The position numbers and the translations under genes were made by a program. The notes under the pieces are model-generated. The model made no database searches. It saw only the letters and a program-made list of their open reading frames with translations, and was not told where the DNA came from. A stretch of 64,000 nucleotides of DNA from Silurus meridionalis (taxonomy: Eukaryota; Chordata; Actinopteri; Siluriformes; Siluridae): NCBI RefSeq assembly GCF_014805685.1, contig NC_060886.1, forward strand, positions 18,680,108 to 18,744,107. The letters are read 5' to 3'. This document shows, piece by piece, positions 55,560-64,000 of the stretch; the stretch's first letter is position 1, and the number at the start of each line of letters is the position of its first letter.

Positions 55560-56000
55560 TGTATGCCAAAACAAAAAGCCGTCTTTGTATGATGCTCTCT
55601 TAAAGGAAATTTTCACCAATAAAGCAGCAATCTGTGCTACCTCTGTTGACTCCGGCCCACTTCACCTCATTGCGGTTTGTATTGATTGAGCTGTAATTGA
55701 TCTGATGGCTCTGTGTGATAATTGACAATTATCCATGATTACAGACGGCAGTTTAGAGGCCGATTCACACAGTGACCAGCAGTATGGGAAAGAGCACAAT
55801 GGATGAACAAACACAATCAATACGGCAAAGACAACAGCTGAGAAACAACACCCCACTGTCAGTCGGTGGCTCTGTATGCACAGCAGGAGTGCTGCCAAAG
55901 GCATCACATCATTTTCTGATTAAAATGAACAAACCATCATTAGTAAAAAAAAAAAAAAGAAAAACTAATTCCGCAAGCCTGTTTGTGTATAGTTGTGTTA
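55560..56000. promoter_or_regulatory. Candidate conserved noncoding island
   Basis: TTGTATTGATTGAGCTGTAATTGATCTG, described here as a cluster of ATTGAT and TAATTG words (55678-55705), then GATAATTGACAATTATCC, which contains the near-palindrome GATAATTGACAATTATC. CpGs are retained (aagccgtc, ctccggcc, ttgcggtt, agacggcag, ggccgattc). No repeats until a poly-A at 55946. Among the better islands. Confidence 0.38.
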
Positions 56001-56008
56001 GTCACAAA

Positions 56009-56011
<3 letters not shown>

Positions 56012-56049
<38 letters not shown>
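56012..56049. repeat. (CA)n microsatellite
   Basis: About 19 CA units dividing two conserved-looking stretches. Confidence 0.96.
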
Positions 56050-56051
<2 letters not shown>

Positions 56052-56054
56052 TGT

Positions 56055-56300
56055 GTGGAGTGCGATAAGTGTGTGTCGATGGAGCGTACTGGTGCGTGTC
56101 TGACCCTGGTTGATAGGTCCCCTCGATTCTGTTCAGACAGATGCAACTCATTGCAGCTTAATAAATCGCCCAGCCCAAGGGAGCGCAGCTAAATGCTTCT
56201 ATTAACTCTGAAACATGTCAGCCAATATAAAAAGCTCCTGACCCCTGCAAAGGTCAACTGTGACATGCATGTTTACTCAGAGAAACAAGATCAGATTGGA
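56055..56300. promoter_or_regulatory. Candidate conserved noncoding island
   Basis: Gtgcgataagtgtgtgtcga, tggagcgtactggtgcgtgt, ccctcgattc, AATAAATCGCCC and GGAGCGCAGC form a CpG-dense stretch without repeats. Likely continuous with the island at 55560 apart from the CA tract. Role inferred. Confidence 0.33.
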
Positions 56301-56340
56301 GAGCCCTGTTTTATGAAGGAGCTTAAAAGGAGGAAGGAGG

Positions 56341-56343
<3 letters not shown>

Positions 56344-56386
<43 letters not shown>

Positions 56387-56411
56387 GATAGAGAGAAAGA
56401 GAGAGACAGAG
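56344..56411. repeat. (GA)n microsatellite
   Basis: About 20 pure GA units, then degenerate GAGATA / GAGACAGA. Confidence 0.96.
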
Positions 56412-57069
56412 ATTTTGTTCCTGTAGAGAAGTCTGTCTGAACAACTGCTCTCTCTTTGCACAAATCCAACCAGCTGTACCATTAAAGGCAGAGGTACAGA
56501 GATATAAACAGTATAGTGGACCAAATCCTTTCTTCTGTGCTTCTGCGTAAGACCATGATCTCCTCAGTGGGCTTGTTTGAAATGATTGCTAGACGATTTC
56601 AGGTATTTATAAGGATACATCCCAATAAACTAGGAGGTATAAAAGTATGAAGAGGAAAACTGCACTAGAATAGATATTTACACCATCTAAAGCATGTTTT
56701 AAATATTGGCAACTGAACTGTAAATTATTGTCAAATTATTCACATTATACATATGTCTATTGTACACTACAAAACTGGTGTCTTTTACTTCGATCCACTT
56801 CTAAGTGGATCACAGTACAAATTTGTATGTAAAAATGTACTAGGACCAAACGATTTTAAAGTGTAGTTTATATAATACATACTATACCAAAGCTTTATAT
56901 AGTTTTATATTACCAAGAGATATTCTGACCAATAGTATGTATTGTCTGAATTACAAGAAATAGTAATGTGAGGCCTTGATTCTGATGCACTTATATTTAA
57001 AATGTCATTCTTCTTCTAAATGACTACTGCTCTTTAAGGCACACTATTTTTATGCCTTATTATAATTTC
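56412..57069. other. AT-rich noncoding DNA
   Basis: Contains an imperfect inverted repeat around gatccacttctaagtggatc (56793-56812), two 9-bp arms of GATCCACTT. Otherwise nothing. Confidence 0.45.
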
Positions 57070-57610
57070 CTGTTACTAGCCCCTCTTGTCTCTGCAGCTT
57101 CCCCTGCAGTAGTGAGCCTCACTCACAACTTGCTCCTTGTTCCCTATGTTTACTCCCCAGACCTTTTCTGCTTCATGAGAATAATGCACACATCCCAATA
57201 CCCACATATGAACAGGCAGCAGCAAAACTAACAGCCTGATCCACAGTGCAGCAGAGCACACGCATGGCCCACATATTAAGGACGCACTCACAGCATTAAC
57301 TAGCATTAATGAACTGTTTGCTTATGCTGTAATAATTAACTTCCATTACATTACTTTGTGTGATTACTTTCTTAATTGCCTGAATTATGCATCAATTTAA
57401 TATCTAATAAGCAGCGTCAGACATTAGAGAGTGTTCAGAAACAAATTGCAGGCGGTTTCTGCGGCTTTAATTAAAGGCATGAAACAGTACAGGATAGATG
57501 TCTCACAGTGATTTCCTGCAAGCTTAAATACGCTATTTATTATAAGCACATATAAAACTCGCTCTCTCTCCTCAGGACAGCAAACCACAAGATGCCAATT
57601 ACAGAGTGTC
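57070..57610. promoter_or_regulatory. Candidate conserved noncoding island
   Basis: The core 57290-57560 has TTAACTAGCATTAATGAAC, GTAATAATTAACTTCC, TGCATCAATTTAATATC, GGCGGTTTCTGCGGC, then TTTAATTAAAGGCATG and TACGCTATTTATT. Homeodomain-type cores are the densest in the window, with retained CpGs and no repeats. Role inferred. Confidence 0.4.
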
Positions 57611-58635
57611 AGTGGTGGTACTACTGCTTTTTACTATTCAGATTAACACAGGCATTCAAGGGGATTCAATTTTGCATTATGCAAATTCTCTCACATGTCA
57701 TTTTTACATTTTCTATGTTTCGTGTGTTTAATGGTTATGAATCAGAAGGCTGCTTTCCCAAAAGGCAGATTCTGATTACGAGGGAGAACAACCACTGATA
57801 TGCAAAGTGTTATTGTGCCACGCTTCAGAACACACACTCTTTGGGGTAAAGCTAGAAAATGCACTTGTGTGCGGTGATCATATTAAACAGATGAAGTGTT
57901 ATTATAGCAACAAACAAGTTGACCACAAAACTTAAATATTTAACTTAAACAAGCAGCATAATAAAATGTAACAAACCCTCTGCATTCTACAGACCAGTAA
58001 GTTCTATTTGTTACCAGAAAAAGTAAGTCATTTATTGATTTTCCTCTACATTTGTTCACATTTCTTATCAGACATGCTGTGACCTTGTGTTGTCACTTTG
58101 CCATGCTACATTAATTACACGTTTAGGCTCAGGCTCACCCGTCTCAATTACCCCAAGCTCAGTAAACAGACAGAGTGATCTGATCTGAGGCATTTACACT
58201 GCCTCTTAAATGGCTTATTAGAAGCCCCCACCTCTCTCAACACAAAATCGTTATGTGCTCTGACACACACTCCTTTCTCCTGCTTATGTGTCTTAATTTT
58301 ATCCAAAATTCAAAAAGTGATACATTTACATTGTTGTGGAGATCGAAACTATCACAAGTATCACAACTTTATGAGATGCGCATATATGCTTAGCTGATAA
58401 AGAATATGTAATTTCCAGACCTGCTATCCCTTTAATGCCTATAGAAAGAAAAAGACCTGCTGAAGGACAAAGAAGGAAATGAGGTGGGTGACATGGGCAA
58501 TGCCAGGTTAGATACAAAATTATGGCAGCAAGCAGACGCTTCACAGAACTCATCATATTTTCTGACTGCTGGTATTTATGTCTGAATACACGTGTCATGT
58601 CAGTTACCCAGAGAATGGCCTTGTCTAAAAACAAA

Positions 58636-58637
<2 letters not shown>
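57611..58637. other. Noncoding DNA, possible weak island 58080-58260
   Basis: 58080-58260 has CATTAATTACACG, CACCCGTCTCAATTACC and a GATCTGATCTGAGG repeat. The rest is AT-rich. No element recognised. Confidence 0.35.

Positions 58638-58715
<78 letters not shown>
58638..58715. repeat. (CT)n microsatellite, polypyrimidine
   Basis: About 38 uninterrupted CT units. Frames through it are Ser-Leu or Arg-Glu repeats, not genes. Confidence 0.97.
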
Positions 58716-58717
<2 letters not shown>

Positions 58718-59324
58718 ATTTCTGTTTCAATCTCACACACAACAGAGGATGCTACTATTTTTTTACCTGCTTCAGTACACATAGGTGAAGCCTGCTCACC
58801 GACCCCCACCTCTTTCTCTTCAACAAATACATGCCCACACACATACACACATCTCAAAATCAAAGACAGATCTTGCGGCTGTTATTAAGCATTTAAGCAT
58901 GCTTGCCTGCTAAAGGAGAGCGCTGACACAAAACAGGCCATTCCACACACCCTCTACATGTGCGAAGACCGTGCAGCGTGTGAGGGGAGAATTTTAAATA
59001 GCATGAACTGCAGAATTTAAATTCAATAAGCCACAGAAGAGTCAGAAAATGTACTATAATCCATTATCACAACTAAAGAACTGCCACAATATTACTTTAT
59101 AAAAGATTATTTGTCTGCTTTTAACCAATAATATAGTATTATGAAACATAACATTGGGTAAAACAGTTAAATAAAAATCCTTATCAGTTATATTTTTTTA
59201 AAGCTATACGTTTGTTTTTGTTTTTTTTTTTTTTTACAAGAAATCATAAACAATTGTAAGTAACATAAAGCACAAAGTATACAGTAAATTAGTCTCCATT
59301 TTGCTTTCTTTCCATGTGATTGAG

Positions 59325-59327
<3 letters not shown>
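58716..59327. other. AT-rich noncoding DNA
   Basis: A poly-T run at 59216-59235; no element recognised. Confidence 0.45.

Positions 59328-59358
<31 letters not shown>
59328..59358. repeat. (GT)n microsatellite
   Basis: About 15 pure GT units. Confidence 0.95.
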
Positions 59359-59362
<4 letters not shown>

Positions 59363-60959
59363 TGGCATCGATGAGTGGGCTCTAATAGGCCTGCTTAGCC
59401 TCTGAGTGACCCAGTAAGGCAGACTGTGAGCCTGATGTGTCTGGGCCTTCTGTTCCCTGCTGGGAGTGCAGGCCTGTTGGAGGTCACCATTACTGCTGCT
59501 ACTTTTAGTTATGCTGCCTCTGCCAAAAAAAAAAAAACCCTTCTATTACACACTATCAAACATGCTACAATGCTGTGATCATCTTTTTAAACATCTGGGA
59601 TTTGAGTTTACTGATTTTTGTGTACAATTGTTTAAGAAATTCTCAACAACAAATGTTAATGTATACACTGTAATAGTTACATTATATTAATATAAAACTA
59701 TTATTTTTAGGGTTTGCAATGGTCTATCATGGTTTTAATGTGCTCTTGAAGTCTTAATAAGATGGAAAGTCATTAAATGATTATTTTCACTTCACATTGC
59801 TTGATTACAGTTTTGTAAAAATTATTCTGCATCCTTTTTTTTTTTTAAAACTAGTACCTATCAAATAAGTCTGCATTCAAGATCCACAAAGCTGAAATAC
59901 TGTATATACACAACCTGAACTTGAATAGAGCAGAAGAGTAATGGCAGTATTTGAAAATATTCACAATAGCCATCACTCACGTTGCATATTGTATATTATA
60001 TACTAAAAGTGATAATTTCATCCTGACTGATATATAAAAAGGCCACTTATTTAAAAACACACAAGCACCAAGACAAAAATGTTTGTCCTGTGCCTCAAGG
60101 CTTCAGTGTTGCTACTGGGACAGTAAACACTAAACACTGCAGTGTGCATGTGTCTGTTTCTGCTGACAGCACAGAAGTACAGGCACATTTCAGCACCATT
60201 ACGGATCTCAGATCAGGCCAGAGAGCTGATGAGCTCCCTGACATTTTATACAAGCAATATAACACATGGATCATCTTAAGGGTCTCAAATAATGGAGGGT
60301 ATTTGTGTCACTGTTGTGATGAATGCAGTAATGAATTAAGAAATGCATCCCTCTGGAGCTAAAAAGGTTATTCTGTATGTCTAGAATAGTTTTTGTCTGA
60401 CACGCCTGATCATAAACATAATTCAGCAGGGTAGAATGGCAAAGGTTTGAGGAGACATATGCATCAGTAGAGTCCTGTGTGCATTCTCGCTGAATAACAT
60501 TGTCCAGATTTAATGTATCTGATGAAAGCTGACATTAATAGACTGAGTGAATCTGATGTTAAATTTGGAAATGTTTGTTTTTATGATAAGGCAACTTTTT
60601 AAATATTAATGGCATTAAAAAAATATATTTTTGCACTCAAAGAAAATATTATTTTTTAAATCTGAAAGCAAATTATATATAAAATAGTAGTGCCATTTTG
60701 TTTTTTGTGCACTGCACTCAGCCAGAACACAATAAACTGGATGAAATTCTCAATATGCATTTTAAAAGATTTTATTTATAGTTTTATATATATTTTATGT
60801 CTATATATTTTATTTCAGTTTTTATAGGTAATTGTTCTTCTAAAATAAATAATCCAAACAGCATATCAGTTTTGGTTTCCTGTCTCTTTGTATAAAATGT
60901 GCCAAACTGTCTGCCCTGTGTTATGTCGGCCTAATGGACACTGTAGCATTTATTTTACC
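59359..60959. other. AT-rich noncoding DNA
   Basis: 59360-59480 is balanced and may be a small constrained element. The rest is AT-rich with A/T runs. 60090-60362 is an open frame without family resemblance. Confidence 0.45.
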
Positions 60960-61650
60960 CACATAAACAAACAGGACAGTAGAATCAGGAATGAAGAGGG
61001 CATATGAATTATGCATATTATATTACCATACCTCTCTGCTATCATGCTTCCCAAAAACCATGGGCAGAGAAATTGGCCAAAACAAAGATATTGAACAATA
61101 TCCTACAATTTCCTACATGGTTTATACCCAACATAAATATAACATTCCATTTAGCTTGTTCAGTGAAAGGACAAGCTGTACGAGTGTCTCTGGTTGGCAA
61201 CACTCTTCCGGGGAATCAAATGTAAACTGGATAATTGAAAAGAAACACACAGAGCCTAGAGTCCAATGGCTTATCAGTGGTATGGATGGAAAAAGGCAGA
61301 GAGTAAGAAGGAAAATGGAACGAGTGGTTTCATTGATTTTCCTCTACAAATCAAAGGCAGATAAATCAAACAGCAATTTTTTTCCTCTCGGCTACTACAC
61401 CAGAGCCTTTAACACAGCCTACATAACATGTCACAAACTATTATTTGCAATCATGCCACCCTTATTAATCTGGCGTGCAAATGAATAAATTGTTGGACAA
61501 GAGTCGCAAAGGGATTCATTGAAATGCAGCCCACAAGCTGGCTGTATTATGTCTCAAACACAGAGCAGAGTGCTAGTCGATGCACTGCCCTTTCACATTG
61601 AATTCCGCTTCACTAATTCATATTCAAGTTGAAATGTTGTGGAGAAGAAT
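60960..61650. promoter_or_regulatory. Candidate conserved noncoding island
   Basis: A long repeat-free stretch with TGAATTATGCATATTATATT, GAAATTGGCC, CTGTACGAGTGTC, CTTCCGGGG, CCTCTCGGC, AATCTGGCGTGC and AAGAGTCGCAAAGG. It includes a 165-codon open frame at 60991-61488 with two in-frame methionine-rich starts. Composition does not look coding and no domain is recognised, so I read it as constrained noncoding or chance. Role inferred. Confidence 0.33.
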
Positions 61651-61704
61651 AATAAGGAAAGAAATTAAAATAACAATTGTACATGTATTTTTCGGTATGT
61701 GCAT

Positions 61705-61708
<4 letters not shown>

Positions 61709-61751
<43 letters not shown>
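61709..61751. repeat. (GA)n microsatellite
   Basis: About 21 pure GA units. Confidence 0.96.
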
Positions 61752-61756
<5 letters not shown>

Positions 61757-62089
61757 GTTAGTTAGAGGTCACCACAAACCCAGTCATTTGTTCTCATGAC
61801 TCTGTGAGAGAAAAGAAATTGCATGCATGCATGTCGGTAGGCAAGTGTATTGCTTTAGAATATGACAATTTAAAAAAAAATGAAAAATGTGCACGGTTAA
61901 AACACTACAAGATTTCACTGTCTTCAGTGTTGACTTAATCTCGGTCTTATTGGAAAGAACTGCCAATTGGATAATGTAATTTTAGGCAGTATTCAAACTA
62001 ATTTAAAACTCAAATTAATTAAGACCATTGGTGAATCATTCAATAATGGCTTATATGCTTAGTGTTAGATTTCCGTGAAAGCTGTTGAA
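61752..62089. other. AT-rich noncoding DNA
   Basis: Contains GCATGCATGCATG (61821-61833), a short self-complementary repeat. Otherwise nothing. Confidence 0.45.
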
Positions 62090-62485
62090 GGGTTCAGCAT
62101 TGTTTGTTCCGTGAACCACCTCCCTTCTGGTCTTGTAATAGTTACCTATTATTCCTCCTGCCCTTTGTAACTCGCTCCCTCCCACTAAACAAGCAAAGCC
62201 TTACAGCTGATCTTTTCATAATATTTTAAAGAGGGCATCCCCGCTGGAGAGGCGTGGTGGAGAGGGACAAATTAGAGCTGACAATCTCCACTTAAATCAG
62301 AACAATCACAACTCCTAGGGGAGCAAGGACTCACAAGGCACAGGGCCGTGTTAAGAGTCATCCACATCCACATCCCATTACACACACACACATTCAAATG
62401 CCTTTTAACAGGCCGCAGAATGTCAACAAGCCTACTCTGAATGAACCAATAAAGTCACAAAGGAAAGGGGATTTAACAGCTAATT
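62090..62485. promoter_or_regulatory. Candidate conserved noncoding island
   Basis: Gttccgtgaacc, actcgctccc, catccccgctggagaggcgt, cagggccgtg, aggccgcag and CACGGTGTAATG, with CAGCTGATC and AATTAGAGCTGACAATC. Repeat-free apart from a short CA run near 62381. Role inferred. Confidence 0.33.
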
Positions 62486-63788
62486 TTCCACGGTGTAATG
62501 TACAGGAGTTACTTGACTGCTTTTGTTGTTCAAAAAACTTTACACCAGTTTTGTAAATGTCCAGCCCACATTATAATTCAAGATGTGTATTCACATAAGA
62601 TTTTAAGTTTAATTAATTGACAGAAACTATTTATTTAAATGGATGTTTTATCCACATAGTAACATTGAATGTACACCACTACACAGACCTACGAGTAGTT
62701 TGCTGAAATATACCTGTGCTTTTTTTAATTGTTCTTGAGCTTCATTTATTATTGCTTGTCAGCTTGCTGCATCCAATGTCATATTATAGTGTCTTGCATG
62801 AGCTGTTGTGCTTTTATTGTGTGTTTTATATTTAGTTAAGGTGGTAAATCAGACTGAGCAACATGCCGCAGTGATTATGCCACATCAGCCTCTCTAAATC
62901 TCACATTATCTCTACAAGTTTTGATGGAGATCCCTCAGCCAATTAGAGTAAGAAAGTTTAAGAGCAGAAAAAAGTCACAAGTCACAATTTTATTGCACAA
63001 ATGACCCTTAAAAAATACGGCTATGTATGACTAACTTACAGGGGAATGCATTAAAAAGTAGAAAGAAATGCAGAGTAAAAGTATACCATAGAATATCTGT
63101 ATTAGATGAAACAAAAACACAAGGTATTGTAATTTGGATCATCTGTATCCGGGATTGTCATTTAATCATACATGTCTCCCACAATATTAAGCTTTACATA
63201 AAGTAAAAAGCTGATCAGTGTCCAGAAGAGGTCAAGATAACTTAACATATGATGCAATAGTGTCTTAAGATAAAATCAGAGTACCTGAGCAGTTTATACC
63301 TTTATGTGAACTCTGGAAATTATGTACAACAGAAAAATAAACATTGTAGTATCATTAATGCTTTGCTTAGTATAATGACTTGAATGCATTTAAATGACAT
63401 AACTGTAGTCCTTGACAAATCTAAAAAAATATACAAAAAGACCAAAAAAAATACGAGCAAAACATATGGTTATAATGCATTATTTCATATAATTTAATAT
63501 TATGTAATATGAGAGATGTCAATATAAACTCAGAATAAGGGTTCGAAAGAAAATGAAATCACAGAAATGTGTGCACTGATTTTTCCCAATATTTAATAAA
63601 TGATATAAATCTATAGAATTTGACAAAATTTGTTTACATTTCCTATTAAAAAAATGTAATGGAAAAATAAATGAACAGTGCTAACAATTCTATTCCTGTA
63701 CATTTCAAGTGCACAAATGCCAATAATCTTGTGTCTAAAATCTTTTTTACATAGTTCACCTTATTAGTAACAGGAAACAGGAATGTAT
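62486..63788. other. AT-rich noncoding DNA
   Basis: No frames, RNA genes or transposon matches recognised. Confidence 0.5.
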
Positions 63789-63790
63789 AA

Positions 63791-63825
<35 letters not shown>

Positions 63826-63827
63826 AC
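63789..63827. repeat. (AATA)n microsatellite
   Basis: About nine to ten TAAA tetramers. The minus-strand frame is an Ile-Tyr-Leu-Phe repeat. Confidence 0.95.
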
Positions 63828-64000
63828 AGCAACAAAAAATATTTATAAACATTTTTATATATTCAGTGCTTTAATAGCACATATCTTTCAGGAAAGAAAG
63901 GTGCTTGTGAGAAATTTTACTTGTAAGTAATTACAAAAAAAACAAAAAGAAACTGCTGTATAAAAAAATAATTAAACAACCTTTATTAAACTGGACTAAT
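63828..64000. other. AT-rich noncoding DNA at window edge
   Basis: Nothing recognised. Confidence 0.5.

Noticed and set aside
56793..56812. Short inverted repeat GATCCACTT as a regulatory palindrome or terminator
   Set aside because: An isolated 9-bp arm pair in AT-rich DNA without context; compatible with chance.
60991..61488. 165-codon + strand open frame
   Set aside because: No domain, signal peptide or family resemblance. Composition is typical of AT-rich noncoding DNA and it overlaps a conserved-looking island. A cross-species substitution test would settle it.

Overview
This 64 kb window reads as teleost fish nuclear DNA, most likely intergenic or deep intronic. It is AT-rich and CpG-poor. 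It carries a very high density of long (CA/GT)n, (GA/CT)n, (TA)n and GATA-type microsatellites, and remnants of fish-type transposons: Tc1-like, hAT, non-LTR retrotransposons, a tRNA-Glu-derived SINE and a V-SINE-like copy. The repeat mix suggests an otophysan fish (catfish or characin group), but this is inference from remembered repeat families, with no database comparison. Nothing looks prokaryotic or viral.

I found no host protein-coding gene, no supported exon and no functional RNA gene. The longest open frames are either read-throughs of dinucleotide repeats (poly Val-Cys, His-Thr, Ser-Leu, Arg-Glu) or chance frames in unique DNA. The only protein-like sequence is transposon-derived and broken by frameshifts, stops and deletions.

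Layout. 1-11.3 kb: unique AT-rich DNA with SSRs and several conserved-looking islands. 11.4-11.8 kb: a LINE/SINE tail fragment and a shortened V-SINE. 13-14.7 kb: a foldback pair of GT and CA tracts, then a conserved-looking block split by two SSRs. 19.5-20.2 kb: a LINE 3' end with a GATA tail and a long TA tract. 24.1-24.3 kb: a well-preserved tRNA-Glu SINE with perfect 14-bp target duplications. 27-28.9 kb: a four-part SSR cluster, a decayed LINE ORF2 C-terminus and a deleted Tc1-like element. 31.4-34 kb: a nest of hAT elements, one with 8-bp target duplications, followed by a LINE reverse-transcriptase fragment. 43.1-45.7 kb: three Tc1-type fragments from three families, two of them joined in opposite orientation. 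46-64 kb: mostly unique DNA with conserved-looking islands and SSRs.

The islands have balanced composition, retained CpGs, dense homeodomain-, POU- and E-box-like words and few simple repeats. They recur every few kb. This pattern is typical of a gene desert around a developmental regulator, but cross-species conservation was not tested. I see no evidence of a new biological system. The most informative items are the SINE and hAT insertions with target duplications, the chimeric Tc1 junction, and the islands as candidate enhancers.
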